Assembly (NCBI GenBank): GCA_002381155.1
Contig: DFQX01000001.1
Location: forward strand, 1 to 20,483
Length of the DNA: 20,483 bases
Direction of reading: 5' to 3'
Source of the DNA: Flavobacteriaceae bacterium UBA3478
Lineage (GTDB): Bacteria; Bacteroidota; Bacteroidia; Flavobacteriales; Flavobacteriaceae
Positions 12,803 through 20,483 of the stretch are shown piece after piece. The notes below the pieces were generated by a model. That model saw nothing but the letters and a program-made list of their open reading frames with translations, was not told the origin of the DNA and did no database searches. A program made the translations under genes and the position numbers. The first letter of the stretch is position 1. Every line of letters begins with the position of its first letter.

Positions 12803-13704
12803 TAGATACAAAGTTCATCGAGCTTTAAAATAGTCGAAAATCCCTTGTCTTTTAGATAAGGGATATTTTTTTTACGAGTAAATAAGGCAAAGTCCCCACC
12901 CCATGCACCGAGCGATACAAAAACCCCCTCAGGTCTATCGTCAAATAACTGATCGCTAATCGCGGTAATTTCTAATCGAGCAGCTAAGAGGCTTTCTTGT
13001 TCTTGTAGTAACTTTTCGAAGCGATTGATATCAGAGATTTCTTCGCTTATGGCAGTGCTTAATCTCGAAAGCTCATTCAAAAAATGATCTGAGCTTTGGG
13101 CCTTTCTATAATGTGCAATTGCTTCCCTACTGTTCATCTTCTGATTGAGATAAACTAGGTGTAATTCGTCTGCAAATTCTGGCCTCCAGTTAACCTGGGT
13201 GACGCTCACCTCTTTACCAATACGTTGAAACCGAATGGGGCCTTCTGCGGTTGCGCAAGCAATATCATATCCACTCCCTTTAAAACCTGAGTCTAAAAGC
13301 TCATAGGCGTTTACGGATGCAAATTGGGCCAGAGCTGCAATAAGCGTAGATGAAGACCCTAAACCCCATTCTCTATCAAATTCAAGAGTCGTTTCTAGAG
13401 TAAACGGATAGTCAAAATTTGGATTCAAACTACGAGCCGCTATCAGCAATTTAGAAAACGTGTATGCAACCTCTTCAGAACTAGTCTTTAAAGGTGCTAG
13501 ACTTTTAATATCAAACTCAGCCTTAAACCAAGTATTACCCTTATTATCTACTGCTTTACATTTAATATTTTCAGACTTATCGGTTTCAAAGCAAAATCGC
13601 TGACCCAATTTTGTTGGCAGTGCGAACCCAATGGCGCCGTCAAGAACTCCATAGGCTCCGCTAATGAGAAGTTTCCCTTTAGTATAGTAATTTCTAACCG
13701 CCAT
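12799..13704 (-). CDS. GYDIA-family GHMP kinase, probable mevalonate-pathway kinase
   Basis: This 301-residue protein has GHMP-superfamily motifs. Motif 1 is KGKLLISGAYGVLDGA (residues 9-24). The ATP-binding loop is EWGLGSSSTLIAAL (112-125). GSGYDIACA (143-151) carries the probable catalytic Asp. Motif 3 is a variant, SLGAWGGDFALF (264-275). The GYDIA signature marks a Bacteroidota subfamily. Directly downstream of HMG-CoA reductase with an 11-nt overlap, it most likely phosphorylates mevalonate or a later intermediate. Which of mevalonate kinase, phosphomevalonate kinase or another step it performs cannot be decided from the motifs. The start ATG at 13704 lies inside the reductase 3' end (GGCGGTTAG region), indicating coupled translation. 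Its stop interlocks with that of ppiD at CTAG (12799-12802). Confidence 0.87.
   Translation of the reverse strand: MAVRNYYTKGKLLISGAYGVLDGAIGFALPTKLGQRFCFETDKSENIKCKAVDNKGNTWFKAEFDIKSLAPLKTSSEEVAYTFSKLLIAARSLNPNFDYPFTLETTLEFDREWGLGSSSTLIAALAQFASVNAYELLDSGFKGSGYDIACATAEGPIRFQRIGKEVSVTQVNWRPEFADELHLVYLNQKMNSREAIAHYRKAQSSDHFLNELSRLSTAISEEISDINRFEKLLQEQESLLAARLEITAISDQLFDDRPEGVFVSLGAWGGDFALFTRKKNIPYLKDKGFSTILKLDELCIY
12840..12873 (+). terminator. Intrinsic terminator of ppiD, embedded in the kinase coding sequence
   Basis: ATCCCTTGTC (12840-12849), loop TTTTA, GATAAGGGAT (12855-12864), then A and eight Ts (12866-12873). The stem is 10 bp with one G-U pair on the + strand; on the - strand that pair is C-A and there is no comparable U-tract. 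It is therefore directed at the + strand, 38 nt after the ppiD stop. On the other strand it encodes kinase residues 278-288. Confidence 0.8.
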
Positions 13705-15004
13705 TACGTAGTTGGTTTAGCGCCTCTTTAACCGCTGAGTTGGTGACGGTTTGTTCGCTAAACTGTTTGCTTATGATCCGTTTCTCCTCTTCAGAAGCAC
13801 CAAGTGCACTCAGAAGATTCAAGAGGTGCATCTTCATGTGCCCTTTTTGAATACCGGTGGTGACTAAAGAGTTTACAGCCGCAAAATTTTGTGCAAGACC
13901 TGCAACGGCTACAATTCGCATGAGTTCTTTTGCCGACGGCTTATCTAAAATTTCTAGGGATCTTTTTACCAGTGGATGTAAGGAGGTCAATCCGCCAACG
14001 GTTCCGAGTGCAAGAGGAATATCTAACCAGAAGCGAAGGGTGTCATTTTCAATCTTTGCCTGGCTAAGTGATCGGTATTTGCCGTCTCTTGATGCATAGG
14101 CATGAACTCCTGCCTCCACCGCTCTAAAATCATTCCCTGTAGCAATAATTACGGCATCAACACCATTCATAATTCCTTTATTGTGTGTCACGGCCCGATA
14201 AGGTTCTTCGCGGGCAATATTGACTGCTCTAACAAACTTCTTGGCATAGGATTGAGCATCTGATAGATTTGCTCCTAATTGTTCAATAGGAGCGCTTACA
14301 CTTGCACGTACTACGCAATTGGGTACGTAGTTGCTAAGTATGCTCATTACCACCTCAGGTAGCTCATCTGCTTCGAAAGCTGAGGTTGCTGCGCCTGTAA
14401 AAGATTTAGCAAGGGTCTCCAAACAACTGTTTATAAAGTTAGCCCCCATGGCGTCAGCGGTTTCAAAACGCAGATCGATTTGATAATAGCCTTCAAGTGC
14501 TTTTGTCTTATCGATAAGTTGTACGCTTTGTATACCCCCTCCACGGCGCTCCATACTCTCGGTAATCGTGCTTAGTTCGTTTAAGAATTTAGGGATATTC
14601 TCATCGAAAAAGCGATTCAATTTTTCAGCAGGCCCATAATAATTCAGATGTATTTGTCCTACTTTCTCTGTACCTAATACTTCTGTTTTGAATCCACCTT
14701 TAGTACTCCAAAATTTAGCCGCTTTACTTGCTGCCGCTACTACTGAACTCTCTTCAATGGCCATAGGAATGGTGTACCATTTACCGTCAATTAAGAAGTT
14801 TGGAGCTACTCCTAGTGGTAGGTAGTGGTTGGTTAACGTATTTTCGATGAATTCATCGTGAATCTTCTGAACCTCAGGGTCTGAATGATTATAAGTCTCG
14901 AGGGTAGCTTTAAACGCACTCGGGTTTTCCCCATGGGTTTCGGCAACCCAATGGATCTTTTCAGCTTTGGTTAACTTTGAGAAACCTTCGATATTCTTTG
15001 ACAT
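13694..15004 (-). CDS. mvaA: Class II hydroxymethylglutaryl-CoA reductase
   Basis: This 436-residue enzyme interconverts HMG-CoA and mevalonate. The class II features are present: the catalytic Glu in PMAIEESSVVAAAS (E84/E85), DAMGAN (184-189) of the nicotinamide-binding part, the catalytic Lys in HNKGIMNG (K276), the catalytic Asp in ATGND (D292), GTVGG (334-338), and the catalytic His in QKGHMKMH (H389) near the mobile C-terminus. The length is typical of bacterial enzymes. Some of these are labelled 'degradative' after the Pseudomonas mevalonii enzyme. Here the coupled GHMP kinase argues for the biosynthetic mevalonate pathway to isoprenoids. It leads the two-gene operon, with a good -7 box 17 nt before the ATG, divergent from the DPP IV gene. 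Confidence 0.95.
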   Translation of the reverse strand: MSKNIEGFSKLTKAEKIHWVAETHGENPSAFKATLETYNHSDPEVQKIHDEFIENTLTNHYLPLGVAPNFLIDGKWYTIPMAIEESSVVAAASKAAKFWSTKGGFKTEVLGTEKVGQIHLNYYGPAEKLNRFFDENIPKFLNELSTITESMERRGGGIQSVQLIDKTKALEGYYQIDLRFETADAMGANFINSCLETLAKSFTGAATSAFEADELPEVVMSILSNYVPNCVVRASVSAPIEQLGANLSDAQSYAKKFVRAVNIAREEPYRAVTHNKGIMNGVDAVIIATGNDFRAVEAGVHAYASRDGKYRSLSQAKIENDTLRFWLDIPLALGTVGGLTSLHPLVKRSLEILDKPSAKELMRIVAVAGLAQNFAAVNSLVTTGIQKGHMKMHLLNLLSALGASEEEKRIISKQFSEQTVTNSAVKEALNQLRNGG

Positions 15005-15020
15005 TCGGCTAATTTGAAAG

Positions 15021-15028
15021 CAAAGATA
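15021..15028 (-). promoter_or_regulatory. -7 box of the HMG-CoA reductase promoter
   Basis: TATCTTTG followed by C on the - strand is an exact TAnnTTTG match, with the start expected near 15014. This gives a very short 5' leader before the ATG at 15004. No clear -33 TTTG is seen at the right distance. Confidence 0.55.
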
Positions 15029-15066
15029 AGGATTAGGCTGAGCTTTAGTATTCGGTAAATATTTAG

Positions 15067-15074
15067 TAAACTTG
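15067..15074 (+). promoter_or_regulatory. Possible -7 box of the DPP IV promoter
   Basis: TAAACTTG has one mismatch to TAnnTTTG and lies 22 nt before the ATG at 15097. A CTTTAG about 20 nt upstream (15043-15048) could be a poor -33 element. A 10-nt palindrome TAGATATCTA (15083-15092) lies in the leader. The assignment is weak but no better candidate is visible in the 92-nt divergent gap. Confidence 0.35.
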
Positions 15075-15096
15075 AGGGTTTATAGATATCTACACG

Positions 15097-17244
15097 ATGA
15101 AAAAATTCCTTTTTTCTGCCCTCTCAGTACTTGTTAGCAGTTTTTCTTTCTCACAACAACCGATCACTCTAGAAGAGATTTGGTCAGGAGCCTTCTCTAC
15201 AGAAGGAATTGCGAACTTACGATCGTTAAATTCAGGGGATGCTTATACAGTTCTTGAGTACCATGATGGCAAAAGCCAGATTGTAAAGTACCGTTACAGT
15301 GACATGCAATCTGAGGGTGTTCTTTTGAGTTCGGGAGATGCTATTCCTAGATTTAGTGGATATACTTTTAGCGATGATGAAAGCCGTGTATTACTAGCTA
15401 CACAGCGTAAACCGATATTCAGACGTTCATCAGAGGCGGTTTACTATGTCTATAATTTCAAAACCCAAGAACTTACTAAGGTTAGTGATTCACTAATTAG
15501 AGTTCCTGCTTTTTCTCCCGATGGCTCAAAGTTGGCCTACGTTTTTGAGAATAACTTACATGTGTTTGATATTGCTTCTAAGTCAAGTCGCCAACTTACT
15601 GAGGATGGGAAGTACGGATCAATTATTAATGGGCACGCCGACTGGGTTTACGAAGAAGAATTCTCATTAGTTAGAGCCTATGAGTGGAGCCCCGAAGGTA
15701 CTCATCTCGCTTATTTAAAATTTGACGAAAGTCTGGTGCCAGAGTTTTCTATGGATGTTTTTGGTACTGAATTATATCCGAGTCAATATCGTTTTAAATA
15801 TCCAAAGGCGGGAGAAAACAACGCTATTGTAGAAGTACATGTGATAGACTTAGCTTCAGGAAACGATAGTGGTATTGAGCTTTCTCAAGACTACTACATA
15901 CCGAGAATTCAGTTCATGAATCATAGTGAACACCTTTCTGTTCAAACTTTAAATCGCCATCAAAATCGTTTGATGTTATACAAAGTGAATATCAATAATC
16001 AAGAAGTGGCTACGCTGCTCGAAGAAACAGATGAAGCTTATGTCGATTTACACGATAACTTAACTTTTTTACCTAAAGATGATTTTATTTGGACGAGCGA
16101 GCGCGATGGCTACAATCACCTATACCTATACAATTCTGAAGGGAAATTGATTCGTCAAATTACAAGTGGTGAATTTGAAGTGACCAATTTTTACGGTTAT
16201 GATCAAAAGAAGGATCGAATTTTCTATCAGTCTACCGAGCCTTCATCTATTGAACGTGCGATTTACCGAATTTCAGCCAAAGGCAAATATAAAACCCGTT
16301 TAACGGCCCGTGCAGGAACGCATAATGCACAGTTTTCTAAAGACTTTCAATATTTTATTGGTACCTATAGTAGTAGTACGACTCCTTATGAATTTACCCT
16401 TCGCGATCCTAGAACGGGAAGTGTGCTCAGCGTGATTAAAGACAACGCTAAGCTTGCGGAGAAATTAAGAGGATATGATATCGCTCCAAAAGAGTATGGT
16501 ACCCTAAACGTAGGTGCTAATCAGCTGAATATGTATATGATTCGTCCGAATGATTTTGATCCTTCGAAGAAGTATCCATTATTGATGTTTCAATATTCGG
16601 GTCCTGGTTCACAGCAGGTGGCCGATCAGTGGATGGGTTCTAACGACTACTGGCATCAAATGCTAGCTAGTCAGGGTTACATTATTGCCTGTGTGGACGG
16701 ACGCGGAACTGGTTTTAAGGGAAGAGATTTCAAAAATTCAACCTACCTAAACCTAGTAAAATTTGAGACCGAGGATCAAATTGCTGCAGCTAAGAAACTT
16801 TCTGAGCTTGATTACATCGATGAGACGCGTACCGGAATTTGGGGATGGAGTTTCGGCGGTCATATGAGTACTAACGCCCTTCTAAAAGGAAATGATGTGT
16901 TTGAAATGGCCATCGCTGTGGCTCCGGTTACTAGTTGGAGATTTTACGACACTATCTATACTGAGCGTTTTCTTCGTACCCCAGAAGAGAATCCAGGTGG
17001 ATACGATAACGAGTCGCCCTTTAATTATCCAGAGCTTTTAAAAGGCAAATACCTGTTGGTTCACGGTAGTGGAGACGACAATGTACACGTTCAGAATTCA
17101 ATGCGTATGATCGAGGCTCTAATTCAGGCTAACAAACCTTTTGACTGGGCGATCTATCCCGATAGAAATCACGGAATTTATGGCGGAAACACCCGCCTTC
17201 ATCTGTACTCAAAAATGACAGAATTCATTAAAAACAACCTTTAA
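15097..17244 (+). CDS. Dipeptidyl peptidase IV (S9B family), exported
   Basis: This 715-residue protein has a signal peptide (cleavage near SFSFS-QQP, about residue 19), so it acts in the periplasm or at the surface. The N-terminal beta-propeller (about 40-460) contains HADWVYEEEF, whose Glu-Glu pair (E186-E188 region) binds the substrate amino terminus. The C-terminal alpha/beta-hydrolase (about 470-715) carries the triad: Ser585 in GWSFGGH, Asp660 or Asp661 in HGSGDDNVH, and His692 in DRNHGIYGG. Such enzymes release X-Pro or X-Ala dipeptides from peptide N-termini. The peptide transporter gene begins 2 nt after its stop, so liberated dipeptides are probably imported by the next gene product. 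The gene is divergent from HMG-CoA reductase. Confidence 0.94.
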   Translation: MKKFLFSALSVLVSSFSFSQQPITLEEIWSGAFSTEGIANLRSLNSGDAYTVLEYHDGKSQIVKYRYSDMQSEGVLLSSGDAIPRFSGYTFSDDESRVLLATQRKPIFRRSSEAVYYVYNFKTQELTKVSDSLIRVPAFSPDGSKLAYVFENNLHVFDIASKSSRQLTEDGKYGSIINGHADWVYEEEFSLVRAYEWSPEGTHLAYLKFDESLVPEFSMDVFGTELYPSQYRFKYPKAGENNAIVEVHVIDLASGNDSGIELSQDYYIPRIQFMNHSEHLSVQTLNRHQNRLMLYKVNINNQEVATLLEETDEAYVDLHDNLTFLPKDDFIWTSERDGYNHLYLYNSEGKLIRQITSGEFEVTNFYGYDQKKDRIFYQSTEPSSIERAIYRISAKGKYKTRLTARAGTHNAQFSKDFQYFIGTYSSSTTPYEFTLRDPRTGSVLSVIKDNAKLAEKLRGYDIAPKEYGTLNVGANQLNMYMIRPNDFDPSKKYPLLMFQYSGPGSQQVADQWMGSNDYWHQMLASQGYIIACVDGRGTGFKGRDFKNSTYLNLVKFETEDQIAAAKKLSELDYIDETRTGIWGWSFGGHMSTNALLKGNDVFEMAIAVAPVTSWRFYDTIYTERFLRTPEENPGGYDNESPFNYPELLKGKYLLVHGSGDDNVHVQNSMRMIEALIQANKPFDWAIYPDRNHGIYGGNTRLHLYSKMTEFIKNNL

Positions 17245-17246
17245 TT

Positions 17247-18746
17247 ATGCAGACTTCAGAGCCAACACTTTTAGGACATCCTAAAGGATTATTTTACCTC
17301 TTTTTCGCAGAGTTATGGGAGCGCTTTAGCTTCTATGGTATGCGCGCGCTTCTCACCCTTTACATGGTGAATGTAATTTTTGAAGCCTTAGCCAATCGTG
17401 ACTTTGCAACAGCAGCGGTATATTCTTCTTATGGTTCTTTAGTCTATGCCGGTACGGTTATCGGAGGGCGTATTTCAGATAACCTCTTAGGTTTACGCAA
17501 ATCCATCTTTCTTGGAGGTGTTTTAATGGCCTTAGGACATTTTATGCTAGCCATTGAAAGTAACATTACTTTCTTTTTAGCCCTTTCGTTGATCATTGTT
17601 GGTAACGCTTACTTTAAGCCTAACATCTCAACTTTTGTCGGAGCACTCTATTCTGACAAAGACCCGCGAAAGGATTCTGGATTTACCATATTCTATATGG
17701 GTATTAATATCGGCGGATGGGTAGCTCCCCTTTTATGCGGATGGCTTGCGGCCACTTACGGATGGCACTATGGTTTCGGTCTTGCCGGAATCGGTATGCT
17801 AACTGGTCTCATCGTTTTCTATCGCGGAATTAAATCTGGAGTTTTCGGTGATCAAGGATTGGCGCCAGATGATCAGGCGCTTACCAAGAAAAAAATGGGC
17901 GTTAGCCGAGAAAATTGGGTGACTATTTTAAGTGTATTATCGGTTCCAGTAATGGCCTTATTATTGGCTTCCTATAGCCCAGTTCTTGGGGAAGACAATA
18001 TCGTAAACCTAATTTTTAAAGGAGTAGGAGTATTGATATTGGCCTACCTAGGATACATTCTCTATCAAGCTTCAGCTGACGAACGTAAGAAGCTGTTCGT
18101 GGCTATACTGATTACTCTTTTCATGACCATCTTCTGGGGTTTTCACGAACTTTCAGGTAGTGTGATTACACTATTCTCTGCGAGGAATGTTGAGTTAACC
18201 TTGATGTCTGCTGCTCAAACGAATTCTTTGAATTCAATGTTTATCATTTTATTTGCGATTCCAATTTCGATGCTTTGGACATGGTTGTCTCGCAGAAATC
18301 TAAATCCTAGAACTCCCTATAAATTCGGCATGGGATTACTCTTTGCCGGTTCTAGTTTTTATGTACTAGCGATTTCTGGTCTAAGTGCTAATGAGCAAGG
18401 ATTAGTTCCTTTTAGCTACCTGCTTCTTATGTACTTCTTACTCTCTATCGGAGAGTTATTCATGTCACCCGTTGGGCTTTCGAAAATCACCTCGCTTTCA
18501 CCTAAACGGATCGTAGCTTTTATGATGGGGGTATGGTTTTTATCCTCAGCATTTGCTTTTCAGGTGGTAGGTTTTATTGGAAAAAAACTATCGGTTGAGG
18601 GTGATTCTGCGGCTGCAGGTGGATTACAAACCCTTGAGTTATACACTGATGGCTTTATGCTAATCGCACAGTATTCTCTTGGGGCAGGTGTTTTAGTGCT
18701 CCTTTTCTCGCCACTTATGAAGCGCCTGATGGGCGAGGTACACTAA
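17247..18746 (+). CDS. POT/PTR-family proton-coupled di-/tripeptide transporter
   Basis: This 499-residue multi-helix inner-membrane protein belongs to the major facilitator superfamily. The family signature ELWERFSFYGMRALL (about residues 17-31) contains the ExxERFxxY proton-coupling motif. The PTR2 signature follows, with GNAYFKPNISTFVGALYSD (about 125-143) and then FTIFYMGINIGGWVAPLL (about 152-169). A late motif, GELFMSPVGLSKI, is also typical. It imports di- and tripeptides with protons. The 2-nt spacing to the DPP IV gene makes a functional pair almost certain. Its last 54 nt overlap the convergent comEC coding sequence, and no terminator is visible for it. Confidence 0.94.
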   Translation: MQTSEPTLLGHPKGLFYLFFAELWERFSFYGMRALLTLYMVNVIFEALANRDFATAAVYSSYGSLVYAGTVIGGRISDNLLGLRKSIFLGGVLMALGHFMLAIESNITFFLALSLIIVGNAYFKPNISTFVGALYSDKDPRKDSGFTIFYMGINIGGWVAPLLCGWLAATYGWHYGFGLAGIGMLTGLIVFYRGIKSGVFGDQGLAPDDQALTKKKMGVSRENWVTILSVLSVPVMALLLASYSPVLGEDNIVNLIFKGVGVLILAYLGYILYQASADERKKLFVAILITLFMTIFWGFHELSGSVITLFSARNVELTLMSAAQTNSLNSMFIILFAIPISMLWTWLSRRNLNPRTPYKFGMGLLFAGSSFYVLAISGLSANEQGLVPFSYLLLMYFLLSIGELFMSPVGLSKITSLSPKRIVAFMMGVWFLSSAFAFQVVGFIGKKLSVEGDSAAAGGLQTLELYTDGFMLIAQYSLGAGVLVLLFSPLMKRLMGEVH

Positions 18747-20042
18747 AAGGCTTAGAATTAAATAAAGACTGATCACTTCGGCTAGGTTTAAACAAATTTC
18801 GATTTGCCTTGGTGTTACATGAGTTAGACGTTCTAATAAGCTTGTGAGTAGGTGGTTGGTTATACTCCCTATGGGTAAGAATATCCCAACCCCACCGATG
18901 ATCATTACAATGGGCAATATAGGACTTGCAATGATGGAAAGCGGGAGAGCAAGTATGGACAACTCTTCAAAGTAAAAGGCTATAATCGGACTAACCGCTA
19001 ATTGCGCCGAAAATGAAATGATTACTAATTGAGCAAGTTTTTTTTGTGGCGGGGATAGTTCGAATAGATCTAAAAAGTAGAGACCAATGAAGATGCCTAA
19101 AACCGCTGTAAAGCTGAGTTGAAAGCCCACATCATAGATCCAGTAGGGCTGTATCATCAGACAAATAAGCATTGTAGCCATTAGTAATTGCCATCGAGTA
19201 ATGGGTCTCTTAAGCCATATACCTAACTCGTAGAGTAGGATGAAAATTAGCGCTCTAATTACAGATACGCCAAGACCAGTAATTACTGCATAACAGATAC
19301 TTAGTATCACACGAAACCCTCTTCTCAACTTAAATGGAAGAAGTAGGCTCATGAGGTTAAAAAGCAGATAACAGAGCCCGAAATGCATACCAGAAATAGC
19401 CAAAATATGAGCAAGACCAAGTTGGCTAAATGCTGTTTTTAATTCTGGGGCTAACGCAGATCGGTCCCCTAAAATTAATGCCCTATAAAACCCTATAAGA
19501 ACGGGTGAAAACCCCATCTCTTTCCATCGTTTCGAGGCGCTATTTCGAAGTAAAGCGACCCATCGAATAGGGAAATGAAATGCGGTCTCGGTTAGTTTTA
19601 GCCAGTCGGCTAGCTTATGGCGATTGACAAAAAGCACAAGCTGGTCATTGAATCCTTTCTTAGGAAGTTCTTTAATAAGGTAGTAGGCATTGTCGATGGG
19701 CTCTTTACTATAAACCTTAAAGTCACCACCTCTCCACTGGGCTTGATAACGCATGTATTCTGAAGTGTTCCCCTCAAAGGATTCAATTGAAATAATGAGT
19801 GGCTCCCCCACTGGTATTTCTTTTTTTGAATGAAAGGTCAAGGTGAGATGTGCAGATAGTACTGCAATAGAACAACTCAGAAGAATTTCTTCAAGACACA
19901 CCGAATCATAGTAGGTACTTAGAAGCCAACTGCAGAATGCAATCAGTAAAATAGAAATAGATGGTACGTAATACTTGCTGAGTAAAATCCCGCTAATCCA
20001 ATAGATCAGAAGCCTGACCAAGAAGTGTGCGGGTGTTGGCAT
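18693..20042 (-). CDS. comEC: ComEC/Rec2-type competence membrane protein, short form
   Basis: From the ATG at 20042 the protein has 449 residues. An in-frame start at 20084 would give 463, but it lies deeper inside lpxB and before the first helix. There are two N-terminal helices, then a soluble beta region (DUF4131-like, about 70-160). The multi-helix Competence domain follows, with HILAISGMHFG (about 212-222), SVIRALIFILLYELG and DVGFQLSFTAVLGIF. ComEC forms the inner-membrane channel for transforming DNA. Canonical proteins are 650-800 residues with a C-terminal metallo-beta-lactamase-like domain. Here the frame ends right after the last helix (KWREKEH), so that domain is missing. It overlaps lpxB by 50 nt at the start and the POT gene by 54 nt at the end. 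Family is sure; a role in competence is not. Confidence 0.85.
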   Translation of the reverse strand: MPTPAHFLVRLLIYWISGILLSKYYVPSISILLIAFCSWLLSTYYDSVCLEEILLSCSIAVLSAHLTLTFHSKKEIPVGEPLIISIESFEGNTSEYMRYQAQWRGGDFKVYSKEPIDNAYYLIKELPKKGFNDQLVLFVNRHKLADWLKLTETAFHFPIRWVALLRNSASKRWKEMGFSPVLIGFYRALILGDRSALAPELKTAFSQLGLAHILAISGMHFGLCYLLFNLMSLLLPFKLRRGFRVILSICYAVITGLGVSVIRALIFILLYELGIWLKRPITRWQLLMATMLICLMIQPYWIYDVGFQLSFTAVLGIFIGLYFLDLFELSPPQKKLAQLVIISFSAQLAVSPIIAFYFEELSILALPLSIIASPILPIVMIIGGVGIFLPIGSITNHLLTSLLERLTHVTPRQIEICLNLAEVISLYLILSLLVYLAHQALHKWREKEH

Positions 20043-20483
20043 AAATAGCTTTTGCGGTTCTTTCACTAGCTCCTGAATCCCCAAGGGCTTTCACTAGTTC
20101 TTGGTAATCTCGGGTCATACGTTCTCGAACGGCGCTATCAAGGAGCTCATGGATCGTAGCCTTTATCTTCTTTGGGTTACACTCCTTTTGTATGAGTTCT
20201 TTAACGGCTATTCGATCAAGAATGAGATTCACTAGAGAAATATATTTCAAGGTGACGATGCGCTTTCCAATAGCGTATGAGACAGGACTGGTTTTATAAA
20301 CCACCACTTGTGGAGTGCCTATTAGAGCGGTTTCTAGAGTCGCTGTACCGCTAGTCACAACAGCTAAATGGGCTGCTTGAAGAAGTTGTTGGGTCTTTCC
20401 GAAGATGATTTTCGCCCCCTTCAAATAGGGTCCGTAAAAGGAAGGAGTTTGTGAGGGTGCACCGGCAACGACAATATCAAAGG
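19993..20483 (-). CDS. lpxB: Lipid-A-disaccharide synthase, C-terminal part (partial)
   Basis: The frame is open to the right edge of the window, so only the last 163 residues are seen. The visible sequence begins FDIVVAGAPSQTPSFYGPYL and continues with FGKTQQLLQAAHLAVV and TSGTATLETALIGTPQVVVYKT. The latter is the sugar-nucleotide-binding region typical of GT19-family LpxB. LpxB joins UDP-2,3-diacylglucosamine and lipid X into the lipid A disaccharide at the inner-membrane surface. The C-terminus ends in a variable tail, LGQASDLLD. The comEC start lies within its last 50 nt, so the two are translationally linked. Confidence 0.92.
   Translation of the reverse strand, partial: FDIVVAGAPSQTPSFYGPYLKGAKIIFGKTQQLLQAAHLAVVTSGTATLETALIGTPQVVVYKTSPVSYAIGKRIVTLKYISLVNLILDRIAVKELIQKECNPKKIKATIHELLDSAVRERMTRDYQELVKALGDSGASERTAKAIYANTRTLLGQASDLLD

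Noticed and set aside
15083..15092. Palindrome TAGATATCTA before the DPP IV start as an operator
   Set aside because: A 10-nt AT-rich palindrome is expected by chance in such sequence, and it lies in the leader rather than over a promoter element.
19993..20084. Possible frameshift joining lpxB and comEC
   Set aside because: Both reading frames have normal family sequence up to a plausible stop and start. The 50-nt overlap is explained by an internal ATG at 20042.

Overview
The window looks like an ordinary chromosomal segment of a marine-type Bacteroidota, most likely of the Flavobacteriia. Several things point there: predicted promoters with the TAnnTTTG-type -7 box of that phylum, almost no Shine-Dalgarno sites, an LptC / outer-membrane beta-barrel / TPR / CNNM / PpiD cluster behind coaX, a class II HMG-CoA reductase with a 'GYDIA' GHMP kinase (mevalonate pathway), and several lipoproteins. 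I see no transposase, integrase, phage gene, CRISPR array or recognisable defence system. The assignment rests on protein sequence and gene order, not on a database search.

Layout. (1) 1-83 (-): the first codons of an FAD-dependent oxidoreductase, divergent from a four-gene + strand run (135-3850): a long TspO/MBR-like membrane protein, a secreted M20 metallopeptidase, a FAS1 lipoprotein and an AlkB-type alkane monooxygenase. (2) 3847-4519 (-): a YjdM/PhnA zinc-ribbon protein, then a strong terminator and a very acidic small lipoprotein with its own promoter. (3) 4520-5037: a mainly non-coding stretch with tRNA-Phe(GAA) and an unusual array of stem-loops behind it. (4) 5038-12802 (+): coaX, a beta-barrel outer-membrane protein, a periplasmic TPR protein, lptC, a small membrane protein, a CNNM/CorC-like CBS protein and a PpiD-like folding factor. 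Except for coaX, these are cell-envelope genes. (5) 12799-15004 (-): HMG-CoA reductase followed by a GHMP kinase, overlapping by 11 nt. (6) 15097-18746 (+): dipeptidyl peptidase IV and a POT-family peptide transporter 2 nt apart. Together they make a plausible pathway that cuts peptides to dipeptides in the periplasm and imports them. (7) 18693-20483 (-): lpxB (cut by the window edge) followed by a short comEC.

The more unusual observations are at the level of DNA and RNA architecture. All three convergent gene pairs overlap at their 3' ends, two of them by only 4 nt with interlocked stop codons. At the ppiD / GHMP-kinase junction a strong, strand-asymmetric terminator for ppiD is written inside the kinase coding sequence, and a perfect 11-bp inverted repeat covers the last codons of ppiD. 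An 11-bp perfect hairpin starts 2 nt after the lptC start codon. Downstream of tRNA-Phe lie two terminators flanking a 19-bp fold-back repeat, and one 13-nt motif recurs in the loops of two different hairpins. These are sequence observations; the functions suggested for them are inference.
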